Shown here: positions 23,074 to 33,647 of the stretch, piece by piece
Layout of the letters: every line of letters begins with the position of its first letter
How positions within the stretch are numbered: the first letter of the stretch is position 1
Assembly: GCA_023525975.1 (NCBI GenBank)
Contig: CM042025.1
Coordinates: forward strand, 3,115,001 to 3,179,000
Origin: Smallanthus sonchifolius
Lineage: Eukaryota > Streptophyta > Magnoliopsida > Asterales > Asteraceae
Direction: 5' to 3'
Length of the DNA stretch: 64,000 bases
Translations under genes and position numbers: made by a program
The notes under the pieces: model-generated
Databases searched by the model: none
What the model saw: the letters and a program-made list of their open reading frames with translations, nothing else
Told to the model about the DNA's origin: nothing

Positions 23074-25958
23074 TAGAGGTGGGCAAAAAAAACCGGTTTC
23101 AAACCGGGTCACCGGAACCCGACCCAAACCGGTTTCACCCAACCCGATCTGAGACCTGATCCAAACCCGTAGGTGTGTAACCAATTTTAAAAAAAATTTG
23201 GAGGCCGGTTCATAACCCGACCCGAACCGGTTTCACCCTCAAACCGGTTTCGGGCCCGACCCGGTTCTCAAACCGGTTTGGAACCGGTTCGAACCGTTGA
23301 GATTTTCGATTTTAACGGCTTTATAGCCGTTGGAACGGCTATATGACCGTTTTTTTTGTATTTTGGAGCCCCTATAACTTGTATAAATAGGTGTGGGTTG
23401 TATTGGTTCAACCACACAATTCCAAAACGCTCTCATTTCTCAAAAACGCTCACGCTCGAAAGTCGAAACTCTCAAAATGGCAAACGAATCTCAACAATCT
23501 AATATTATTGGTGCTTCTCAAAGTGTTAGTGCTCCCACGGTTGTGCGGGTTATTCCTACAACAAGGAATCCCAATGTTTGGCAACATTTCGATTTATGCG
23601 AAATGTCGAATGGTGGTCATAAGGCTCGATGCAAGTTGTGCGGGCATTTTTTTGGAAAAGACGCAAACACAACTTTGAAGAATCACATTGAAAAAAACTA
23701 TTGTTCGGTTATAAAGGCTCAAGCTTCGCAAGGTCAAGCAAGTATGACAACCGAAGGTAATATTTTTGCGTATAATGTTGACTTGGTTCGGGAGAGGATG
23801 GCACATTTTGTGATTCAAGAGAGTCTACCTTTCAAACACTTTGACAACGAGCGTTTGACTCGGCTTATTCAACAAACGCTCCAACCTCGCTACACTCATG
23901 TAAGTCGTGCTACTCTTAGACGAGATTGTATAAATATGTGGAAAAAAGCTAAAGTAGAAATAATAAATGAATTTGAAAATTTAAAAACCGGTATTAGTTT
24001 AACTTGTGATGTTTGGTCGGCTCCCCACAATTTGTCGGATTCTTACATTTGCGTTACCGCTCATTGGATAAATCCGGAAAGTTGGCAAATAATGAAACGT
24101 ACTATTGCGTTCGATATTTTTGCATACCCCCACACCGGTGACAATTTATTTTATATTTTAGACAAAGTTATAAGAACTTTTAAAATAGAAACAAAAGTTT
24201 TTTCAATATCGTTTGATAACGCCTCGAATAATACTGTCGCGGTAAACCAACTTATTTTAAAATATAACCCGATTTGTAATGGTATTTTTTTTCATAGCCG
24301 ATGTGTTGCACATATTATTAATTTAGTTGTGCAAGATGGTTTTAAACACATTAACGATGTTATAAATCAATTTAAACAAATGTTGCGTGACATTTTTCAT
24401 ACAAGTCAAAGAAGATATTATTGATATATAAAATTTTGTAAAGACGGGCAAACCGAATGTTTAGGTCCAAATTGGGACGTTTCAACACGTTGGAACTCAA
24501 CCTGTAACATGTTCGAAAAAGCCATTCAACAAAAACGAAGTTTGCAAATGTTTCATGCCCAACTAGCAAGGCAAAAAAAAGTAACAAAATTTTCAACAAC
24601 GGGTTGGGGTATCATTGAAGGTGTAGCCGATGTGCTCCATATTTTTAAAACCGCTACAACCTATTTATCGGGAGTTTACTATCCCACAAGTCCTTTGGTT
24701 TTAAATCAACTTTTTTTAATGGTCGAAAAATTAAACGAATATTCCATGCGAGGCGGCGTATTTAAAGAAATGATACCGCCAATGAAAGAGAAATTTAAAA
24801 AATATTTTAAAGAAATGCCTCCGATTATTACTTGCGCTGCCGCCTTAAACCCGTGCTTAAATGTTTCGGGTGTTGAAACTTTAATTGAAAAAATAATTTA
24901 CGGTTTTGATTTATACGAAGAAGACATATTTTTAACGGATAGAGCAAAAACTATTTTTACACAAAATTTGTCTACTTTATTTACTGTTTATATTGAAAAA
25001 TATGGTACAACATCTACCGTTCATGAGCAATTTAGAAACGCTCCATCAAGTGCAAGTACTAGTCGGAGTTCAATGTTAAACTTATTTAATACTATACTTA
25101 ATGAAAATAGTAAACGTCAACGGGGTAATACCCCAAGTAGCGAATTAGGTAGATATATCGGTTCAGATTTTTTAACCGGTATGAATGTTCATGATTTTGA
25201 GACATTTGATATCTTGGCTTGGTGGAAAGGGAAGGAAAACCAATTTCCCGTCCTATCCGCTATGGCCCGTGATCTACTAACCGTCCAAGCTTCTACGGTA
25301 GCTTCGGAATCTGTTTTTTCTGTTAGTGGCAGGGTTGTTTCTTTACGAAGAACAAGACTAACTCCGCCATCGGTGGAAACGTGCATTTGCTTAAAAGATT
25401 ATTTGGACGCGGCGGAAAGAATACAACATATATCTTTCCTTGAAGGCGAACTCGAAGTCGATGGAGAGATATACGAGGACGAGGTGGAAGGAGGATTGAT
25501 TGAAGCAATCGGCGAAGACCTCCTACGAGGGAGTTCGGGATCCGACTAGTACCGACTACCCGGATTTTCAATATATCCACGAAGAAGACTTTTATATTTA
25601 ATGTATTTTTAATTTGTAAACTTTTAATTATTTGTTTTGTAATTTCTAAACTTTATCTTGTTTGTTTTGTAATTTTTAAGTTAAGTTAATATCTTTAACG
25701 GTTAATTTTTTAAAAAATTAACGGTTTTTTTTTTTTAAAATCCGGGTAAACCGGTTTGGGACCCGAACCGGTTTAGTAGCCAACCCGTTCCTCAACCCGG
25801 TCCGATCCGGTTTGGTAGGGTTGGGTTCGATGATCCTTGAACCCGGTTCGTGACCCGAACCAGTTCGTACGTCGACCCGGTCCAAGCGGGTATTGCCCAA
25901 CCCGACCCGATTTTAAACCCGAACCGGTTTCGTTTGAAACCCGATTTGTACACCTCTA
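23074..25958 (+). mobile_element. hAT transposon, almost intact
   Basis: Terminal inverted repeats TAGAGGTGGGCAAAAA and, from the right, TAGAGGTGTACAAATC. Perfect 8-bp duplication ATCCAAGC (23066-23073 and 25959-25966). The subterminal 200-250 bases at both ends are crowded with AACCGGTT and ACCGGGT/ACCCGAC words, likely transposase-binding sites. A TATA box (GTATAAATAG) lies at 23381-23390, upstream of the transposase frame. The exact duplication suggests a fairly recent insertion. Confidence 0.96.
23477..25549 (+). pseudogene. hAT transposase (BED zinc finger, hATC) with one in-frame TGA
   Basis: DNA transposase that would bind the element ends and cut and paste it. It is one continuous 690-codon frame interrupted only by TGA at 24422-24424 (codon 316). 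I start at MANESQQ because an earlier in-frame ATG at 23393 lies only about 10 bases from the TATA box. The BED finger is at residues 31-76 (C52, C55, H70, C76). The RNase-H-like core shows LTCDVWSAP, HWINPE, SFDNASNN and CVAHIINLVV. The hATC dimerisation region at about residues 575-645 shows WWKGKENQFPVLS, ASTVASESVFS and RTRLTPPSVE. The C-terminal frame is otherwise open, so the TGA looks like a recent point mutation. The deletion derivative at 33648-34985 carries the same protein's N-terminal half. Confidence 0.95.
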
Positions 25959-25966
25959 ATCCAAGC

Positions 25967-26621
25967 TAGAGGTGAACAAAAAAAGGGAACCATCCGAGGA
26001 ACCGGAACAGGTTCTTCATGAAAACCGGTTCTTTCAGAACCGAACCGGTTCTTAAAAAACTGTAACCGGGTACATAGGTTCCAGTTTTTCAACTAAGAAC
26101 TGGACCTGGAACTGGTTTTTGAGAATATCCGATTTGTGCACCTCTACCCTTGTGTCTTGTGACACTATTGCATCTATATTTTACAGATTCGTGACACGTA
26201 TATGCTTAAAATTTTAATAATGGTAAAACTTAAATTGGTTAAAATTAAAAGTGAAAAAAAAGTTTTATAAGTCAAACGGTTCAGACAATCTAGTTTTTTT
26301 TTATATAATTTATCTATGTTTTATGAGTTTATGTTTTAATCATTTATATATTTTGTAACATTTTAAGTTTTTAATGTTATTGGACTTTTTAAGTTAGTTA
26401 TTTATATGTTTAATTAATGTATTTATATGTTTAACTAAGTTTTTCGAATACCCGGAAATACGTTCTTGAAATAACCGCCTTGAATTACCGGAACCGGTTC
26501 TTGAAAAATCGGAACCGGGTACATAGGTTCCTGTTTTTCAACAAAGAACCTGAACTGGTAAAAATCGGAACCGATAAGAACCGGAACCGGTTCTTGAAAA
26601 AAACCGATTTGTGCACCTCTA
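25967..26621. mobile_element. Older hAT-type element directly next to the previous one
   Basis: Begins TAGAGGTGAACAAAAAAAGG and ends GATTTGTGCACCTCTA. Left flank ATCCAAGC and right flank ATGCAAGT (26622-26629) agree at 6 of 8. Rich in GAACCGGTTCTT words. An internal copy of the right end sits at 26139-26146 (CACCTCTA), so it may be two fused elements. No transposase. Confidence 0.75.
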
Positions 26622-26712
26622 ATGCAAGTCACAACGTAAAAACTAATTTATAGAAAATAGTATAATGTAATCTAATTGAAACCTTTAGAAAAACTATACC
26701 GATGAATGTAAA

Positions 26713-26950
26713 TTAGGCATGTAAATGAACCGAACGTTTATGAATAATTCATTAACTGTTCGACGGAAAGTTCGTTTTTGTTCGTTTATTTAACAAATGA
26801 ACAAACATGAACATATTTTTTTGTTCATTTAATTAAACGAACATGAACACATGTCTTGTTCGTTTATTTAAGTTCATGAACGTTCGTTTATGTTCGTTTA
26901 TTTACGTTCATTAGTTTATGTTCGTTTGTTTGTGTTCGTTTGTTTAAATA
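26713..26950. mobile_element. GAACG-rich hAT element, one end only
   Basis: Starts TAGGCATGTAAATGAACC, matching the left end of the 2878-4806 element, followed by dense TTCGTTTATT/AACGAAC words. No right terminus or duplication was found. Confidence 0.55.
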
Positions 26951-27102
26951 TTAAAACAAAATTTCTTAAACCCAATTATATTTTTTTACTTTTCTAAATT
27001 TCTTAAAACTTCTCAACTCTTGTGTCGTTGCGTCACCAACAAACAGCCATAGGCCCGTAGGGCTGCCCTCGGAAAACGTGCCCAACACAAGCCCCCTAAT
27101 TG

Positions 27103-27399
27103 AGAGGTGTGCGTCCAACCCGGTTTGCGATATGACCCGACCCGAACATGTTCGGGTTCAACCTGATATAAAGCCTACCTGGTTCCAACCTGATAAAACC
27201 CGTTAGTTCCAAACCGGTTTATCTTATTTTTTACTCAACCCGGGTTTAACCAGACCCGGCCAAACCCTCAAAAACGGCCAAACCCCCTCCAGAACCCGAC
27301 CCGGGATCAATCAAAACCTGGTTTCAACTACGTTGACCATAACCCGACCCGTTTCATTCCGGTTTGGGTTGGGGTTTGAACCCAATTTGTGCACCTCTA
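27103..27399. mobile_element. hAT-type MITE of the TAGAGGTG family
   Basis: Left AGAGGTGTGCGTCC, right TTTGTGCACCTCTA. Flanks CCTAATTG (27095-27102) and CATAATTG (27400-27407) agree at 7 of 8. Interior is made of AACCCGACCC-type words. Confidence 0.65.
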
Positions 27400-27660
27400 C
27401 ATAATTGCCGTTCCTCCGAACCCTTTTCTTGTTGCAGTTGCAGCAAACACCGGCCCAATATTGTGAAGCCCATGAAATCAATTCATTAATTTAAGTTTTA
27501 GTCCATGTTGCTTTTCATCTTAATTGCAGCCCAGTTGAATTAATTGATATAAATCCAACTTTATTTTTCCTTTTTCTTGTTGTAGTATACTCCACGTGAG
27601 TTCCTGTTTCCATCAAATAAATCAAATGATACATTAATTCATTTTAATATCTATGTTATT

Positions 27661-27780
27661 GGGGTTAGTGGTCCAGTGGTAGAGGAATACTTTAGGAACA
27701 CTGAATACAAAGTTTGAGGAGATCATGGGTTCAAGTCTCACTCCTATAGAAATTAAGAAATTTGCCTTTGAAAAAAAAAA
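27661..27780 (+). mobile_element. tRNA-derived SINE
   Basis: Begins GGGGTTAGTGGTCCAGTGGT (A box) with AGAGG following. B box GGGTTCAAGTCTC lies at about 27728-27740. Ends GCCTTTGAAAAAAAAAA. A promoter-like tRNA fold, but not a tRNA gene. Confidence 0.8.
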
Positions 27781-28425
27781 TTTATTCCTCAATCATATTA
27801 GTTTATTTAAAATATTAATTAACCCAATTAATTTCATGTGATGCAAAGTTTATGATCATTCTATGTCCCTTTCTTTTTCTTTATTTGTTTATTATATTTC
27901 TCATAACCTTGTGAATTTATATTAACCAAGATGTGCAATTATATTATTTGAAAATTAGAGTTTTAGCTCATTTTTCTACCTTCAAGATAAGAAATATAAA
28001 ACCCGTGAAATAATATATCTTGCTATACATATCGGTGCAGTTAATGCATAATTAAGACACAGTAAAGTATACCTAAAATGCACCGGTCAAACTACAGTTG
28101 CGATGTGTTTTTTTCATCTACGTTTTGAAATTCAAAGCCAAACCGTCGCAACTTTGTACGCTTCTTCTTACGTACTTAACAATGTCAACGTTGCCATCGT
28201 AATGCATGGCAACATCCACCGGTTATTTTTATTATTATTATTGGTCTTGATTGTTTATTGGAAGAAGATTTATATACTTACTTTTTATTCATACACAAAT
28301 TGTTGGGTGAATCATGTCTATAAAGTGTTATACTTTTAGGTGTATGAGTAAAAAGAGTTCGTAATAAAATAATTTATGATTCTTTACAATTTAAAACACA
28401 TTTTGATGGCATTTGATCCGGTTAA
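27781..28425. other. Intergenic
   Basis: No supported gene. Confidence 0.5.
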
Positions 28426-28821
28426 GAGCATCCACATCAGCTCCTTCATCTTTACCCTTATCTCTAAATTATAAAGAAAACATGAAAAATTATGTAATTT
28501 TACGCTCACATCAGTTTCCCCATCCACATCTCCATCCTCTATATTTTTAGAGGAAACTATAACCACCCTTTATATTTAGGGGTCATCATTCACCCATCTC
28601 CATCCTCTATTTATTATTTTATACTTGTTGTAAGTGTGTGTAGGTGGAAGAAAGAGAAAAAATAATAATAAATAAATAAATAAGTATTATTTAATTAAAG
28701 TAAGGGATAGATATGGAGAGTCTAATGTGGAAGTTTTTTAAAAAGTGAGATATAAATTTAAGAAATGATAATTTTTAGTTAAATTGTAGAGATGGAGATG
28801 TAGGAGCTGATGTGAATATTC
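28426..28821. mobile_element. Tourist/PIF-Harbinger-type MITE
   Basis: Ends GAGCATCCACATCAGCTCC and, inverted from the right, GAATATTCACATCAGCTCC. The 3-bp duplication TAA lies at 28423-28425 and 28822-28824. Arms with CATCTCCATCCTCTA words make it partly foldback. Confidence 0.82.
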
Positions 28822-28973
28822 TAAGGCGTTGCACTAGTTTTTTTATATGCAACTTTTTTTCTTTCGATTTTACCTATTTGAAAACATCTGAAAGAAAAAT
28901 CATATAGAGTAGATTCAATATAATTACCAACTTATTATTAAAATAAAGATTCAATGTTTTTAAATAAATAAAA

Positions 28974-28977
28974 CTAG
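28974..28977 (-). mobile_element. Possible Helitron 3' terminus
   Basis: On the minus strand GTCGCAACGGAC (near 28993-29004) could pair as a short hairpin and is followed by CCGAAATTTTA, CTAG and T. Weak evidence. Confidence 0.3.
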
Positions 28978-29740
28978 TAAAATTTCGGCAGTCCGTTGCG
29001 ACAGGAAGTCAACGCCGGTACAACAACCGAAAGAGAAAACCCAGCAAATAAGTTAAAACCCAACAACAAAATGAACAACAATAAGTTTTGAAATTCAATG
29101 TTTCAGGAAGAATCGTCCAAATTCAAATACTTACGTCCGAAAGTATTTCAAGCCGGTATACTTTCGACCACTGTAGATAAAGTTTCACCCGATGTAGAAA
29201 ATCGTCCAAAAACCAAATCTCTATCAGAAAACTTGCTCAGATGATCAAACTAATATCATAAATCAATTTCGGACTTCATTCTAACAAATCCGTTTCACTT
29301 TTATGGTAAATGAAACGAAATTGAGCTTTAAACCTTGATTTTCAGAAAATCCCAAAACAATAGTACAAAGGCTCTGATACCAAATTGTATGCCAAAATCT
29401 CTGGATCTCGGTGATTTCTTGTACCAAAGTGTCTTATGAATCTCAATTGATTGGCGAAGTCAATCAATTGAAGCTGAATCAAGCTAAAACTCACACAAAT
29501 GATAAAACACACACAATAAACTCCATAGCCAAAGAGTAATGAACATTCAATGATATTTCAATCCAAAAGATTGCAATTACAAACCCTATCAACTAAGCGG
29601 TACGCTCTGAATGCTCACTACAATTTTCAGATCTGGCTCGCTACCAACAAATGAAAATCCAAACACTATATATAAATAACCAATAAACATAAAAACTTTT
29701 GGCCAAAAGTATTACAAATGTAGTCTTCAGTCTTAAATAT
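28978..29740 (-). mobile_element. LTR-retrotransposon remnant with primer-binding site
   Basis: On the minus strand TTGGTATCAGAGCC (29370-29383) is the initiator-methionine tRNA primer-binding site. It lies two bases after an LTR end GGCATACA (29386-29393). The LTR would run from 29386 rightward to an uncertain end near 29740, with a TATA-like ATTTATATATAG at about 29670-29685. About 390 bases of leader remain (28978-29369). No gag or pol. Copia-like by the end form. Confidence 0.7.
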
Positions 29741-31673
29741 TGAGATGTTTTGTATGCACCAACCTATTTATAACCTTACAGTAGGCTACCCCCCCCCCCC
29801 GGCGTCGGCTACGCCGTAGGGTTTTGACTTACGCCCTGTCTTACCCCCACTTTGGTGTTTTTGGGTATTTCTCGGGTTAAGCCTTTGCGGGTCTTGGGGG
29901 ATGTTTATACCATTACTAATTTGATATTTTTGGTGTCTGTGGTGTAGGTAAAGCTTTGGTTTAAGCTCGGGTCCTCAAGATGCTCGGATTGGAAAATCTC
30001 ATTTGTTTTTTGATTGCTTTTAAATGTTTTGGGTTATACCTGCGTGTGAGGGTTTAAACTTGTATCTTGGTATTTACAGATTTGTCTTTTGATTGGTGAT
30101 ATAATTTGGGATTTATTTTGTCATGATTTTAAATCGTTAAAAGTTTAAAAAGGGACCTACTTCCAAGTGTATTTTGAAGTTTAAAATTGTTGAAAATTTT
30201 GGGTGTTACAAAATGTTCGCCAAAATCCTGCCCAACGTAGCCTACGCTGGGTCTTATTTCCCACTTCTCGTTCTTCATTCAAACTTCCTCGTATTAACTC
30301 TGAAAACACAACACACACTCAATGTAACTCTATTTCATGCACGTTTAGGATTAAAAACGCGTAATTAAATCCAAATGATGCATACAAATAACCCAACCAT
30401 CAGAAGTGTTGAATGCTTATTATGGGTTATTCTTTTAAGCACTTGAATCGTTATGTATGAACGTTCACAATAGGCTTCAAGGTGAGATATGAGGTGATCA
30501 ATACACGATAAGTGAGAAAGCTGTAAAGGTGAGCCCAACCTTGATTAGTGAGAATTTCTTAGTTAAGATAGATTTTTGGTGGATACGAAGAAGTGGATGT
30601 AAGGTGAGTTAATTAACACCTACCCGAACCATTATAAATCTTGTATTTATGTGATAGCTATTTTCTATACTTTAATTTGTTTACACGTTACTATCAACCT
30701 ACAAGTTATTTACAAATTTCTTTTTATAAACAGTTTTAGTATAAAACAAGTAATACATTCGTTGTTCCTTTATGTTGTTCCTGATTATTATCAACTCTAG
30801 ACGATACAACTAATGGTTGAACTAGAATATCAATAAATAACATGAAATAATAACATGTTGTATTCAATAATTTTAAGAGAAAACCATGAAATTGACCATT
30901 TCTTTAATACGGTTATGTGTCATTTAACATGTGAAGTTAAATTATACCTCTATGCTCACGAGACACGTAAAATAATATCATGTATCACTAGAATTTGAGA
31001 TACACATATGACCCTTTTTCAAGAAAATAAAAAAAATACAGAAAAAAGAATACACTTATAAATAAAAATAAAAAAAATAATTAGTTCTATTTATTTTAAT
31101 ATATTTTAAAATAATACCTGAACAAAATAGATAATTGAAATGAGAGTTAATTACACAGTTAGTTCCTATGGTTTGCTAAAAGTAACATGTTTAGGTACTA
31201 AGGGTTTAAAGTAACGAGTTTGGGGTTTGTGTTTTTAATTTTAATAAACGGGTCAGGTTAGGTTTGACCCATTTAAAAACGGGTTGACCTGTTAACCCGT
31301 TTAGGTTTTCCATTTTAGAAACGGCTGTTCAATTACTTTTTTATTTAGTGTTTACCATAAAGGAACTCATTTATATCAAAATTATTCTTTTTTTTATTTT
31401 CCAAAGATAAAATATTCAATTACTTTTCGGTTTAACTTAAATGAATTAGATTTTGTATTTAGTAGTTTATGATTTTGGTTTAGATAAATAGGTTAAACGG
31501 GCCAGGTTTGGGTTGACCCGAATTTATGTGTATTCAGGTTAGGGTTAAAATTTTTGACACGAATAAGAATATGGATCGTGTTTGGGTTGCATAATTCAAC
31601 CCGCAACCCACAAATCTATCAACCCGTCAACCTGACACGATTGACACCCTCAGGGGTAGCTAGGGTTTTAACC
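29741..31673. other. Intergenic with repeat fragments
   Basis: A run of 12 C at about 29790-29801 precedes GGCGTCGGCTACGCCGTAGG, a GC-rich palindrome-like word. A related word, CAACGTAGCCTACGCTGGG, is at 30233. No supported gene. From 31240 to 31640, GACCC-rich dispersed repeat. Confidence 0.5.
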
Positions 31674-31871
31674 TTGAAAAAGGTGGAGAGTTTGTTATTA
31701 ATTTTAATATTTTATGTAAAACACAGAAAAAATCCATCAAATATTTTAGTAAGTTAGATAACTAGTCACTCATTGAAAAAGGTGGATAGTTTGTTATTAA
31801 TTTTAATATTTTATGTAAAACACAGAAAAAATCTATCAAATATTTTAGTAAGTTACATAACTAGTCACTCA
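31674..31871. repeat. Tandem duplication, 99-bp unit, two copies
   Basis: Copies 31674-31772 and 31773-31871 are adjacent and nearly identical: GGTGGAGAG versus GGTGGATAG, ATCCATC versus ATCTATC, TTAGATAAC versus TTACATAAC. Non-coding. Confidence 0.96.
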
Positions 31872-32006
31872 TATGTAAAATTACCGAAATATCTTCAACT
31901 AGACAGAAAATTTAACGTCTGATAGTGTTAGTATCCAGCTCATTACAAAATTAAAATTATAAACCTTAAATCTATTACTTTAAACCTTTAGTATCCAAAT
32001 CTCTTA

Positions 32007-32617
32007 GGGGACTGGGAGTGGAGCACGGGTTCACAGCGGGTAGAGGGGTTCACGGGTACACCGCCGCATCCTCGGCGACTTCAGCGGGTATGGGCTGGCG
32101 GGTTGGGTTAGCGGCTACTTTTACATGTCGAAAGTTGTTGAAATGTTGGAGAATATAGCCGTTTAAAAAAATAATAATAAATAAATAATTTAATTTACCC
32201 CTACAAATACATACCCAATCATTTTACTCACTACAAAAAAAATACATTCTTTCTAAATATAAACAATTTCTTTTGTATCTACTCAACCAAAATATGAATC
32301 GTACGTTATACTTCCCACCCGATTAATCGGAAGACTTGCTCGACTTCGTGTTCGGCGGCGATAGTATGCAATTTCTATGTGATATTGCCGCCCAAGCCGA
32401 AGAGGAAGACACAAGTACATATTGCGAGAAACACCCCGGATTTGGACGAAGAGGAAGACTAGATGATTTTTTATTTAATAATTACTTTTTTGTATTATCT
32501 TTTTATTTATTGTTATGTATTTTTAATTAATTAATTACATTTTTAGTTTTTTAATTTGGTTATTAATTTGTTTAAATTTAAAAAAAAATAAGAGGGTTGA
32601 AGGGTACCACTCCCACC
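32007..32617 (+). mobile_element. PIF/Harbinger-type element, non-autonomous
   Basis: Left end GGGGACTGGGAGTGG, right end inverted GGTGGGAGTGGTACCC. The 3-bp duplication TTA is at 32004-32006 and 32618-32620. It keeps a short protein piece with LLDFVFGGDSMQFL and EEEDTSTYCEKHPG, preceded in frame by a stop. That looks like the acidic start of a Harbinger-associated ORF, but this is an inference. Confidence 0.65.
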
Positions 32618-32926
32618 TTAAAGGGTACTTTGAAATGGTAGTTTGACTATTTAAGGTGACATCTTTTTATTGATGTAATTTGGAAGGATAGTTTCAGTGA
32701 CAGAACAAAAAACTTTTGACTGGTGGATCAATATATACATGTGGACGCACACAATAATAATATTTTTTTAATCTAAATCTAAATAAATAAATATAGTAAA
32801 GAACAAAAAAAAGTAAAAATCTGAATATTTTTAAACTAAATTAAGTAAACTAACAAAGTATAAATAAATAAAAAATAAAAAACTCAAGAGAAATAAACAT
32901 ACTTTAACAATAAATTATTTGCCTAA
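32618..32926. other. Intergenic, AT-rich
   Basis: Nothing recognised. Confidence 0.5.
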
Positions 32927-33245
32927 CTAGGTTAAAATCCCGTGTATTATACGGGTTAACTAAATATAATATTATATATTCAGTAATAAAAAAAATATTT
33001 TTTAAAAAGTCGTGTTTTACACAGGTTGAATAAACCCGTGAAATAAAATATAATCTGTTAATACATACACTTGTCAAAATATGTAAGAAGATTTATTAAT
33101 ATAAAGATTAGTATTTTTTTAAAAAATATATTATTATTTTTAGATAATGGTGTAATTAATAGGAGAGAAGCGAAAAAAAAATAATGAGAATGAATGTTGA
33201 AGCGACATCTGGTGTAGAAAACCTTTATTTATTATATAGTATAGA
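32927..33245 (-). mobile_element. Short Helitron
   Basis: Minus-strand 5' end TCTATACTATATAATAAATA at 33245. 3' hairpin CCCGTATAATACACGGG at about 32939-32955 with AACCTAG and T. A second decayed hairpin (GTGTAAAACAC-like) lies inside near 33010. Confidence 0.75.
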
Positions 33246-33639
33246 TATCTTGAAAATATTTGAGAGAAAAGTGTCACTCATTAAACGTTCCGTACCTTTA
33301 GCTTTGAAAATAGTGTTTTTAGAGGATATAGTTAATTACGAAAATACCATTGATTAAATTTAAAGAATCATCTTCTTCACAACGTCTTCCTCTGCTCGCT
33401 GCTGAACCAGTCTGGAAAAAACTCTCCCGTAAACAAAATTTTAATAGTTTTTCTTTTACTTCAACAACGCTTAGATCCAACCACTCTTACATTAACAATC
33501 TTGGGGGTCAAAGTACAAAAATCTACTGGAAGATGTATATCCTTGTTAAGAAAACGAGGTCCGCCGGAGGGTCAACGGACCCCCTGTAGTTCCGCCGGTG
33601 GATAGTTTGTTTGGAAGGGAACCACTCCCACCTTCTTTA
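33246..33639. other. Intergenic; end of a further Tourist-like repeat
   Basis: GGGAACCACTCCCACCTTC near 33618-33636 is the same terminal word as the right end at 32596-32617. A matching left end was not found. Confidence 0.4.
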
Positions 33640-33647
33640 GTTTAAAG

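Noticed and set aside
23477..25549. The in-frame TGA read as selenocysteine or programmed readthrough
   Set aside because: Land plants do not use selenocysteine, and no readthrough context was recognised. A point mutation in a transposon is simpler.
32336..32530. 64-codon frame as a host gene
   Set aside because: It lies inside a TTA-flanked Tourist/Harbinger element and is interrupted upstream by a stop.
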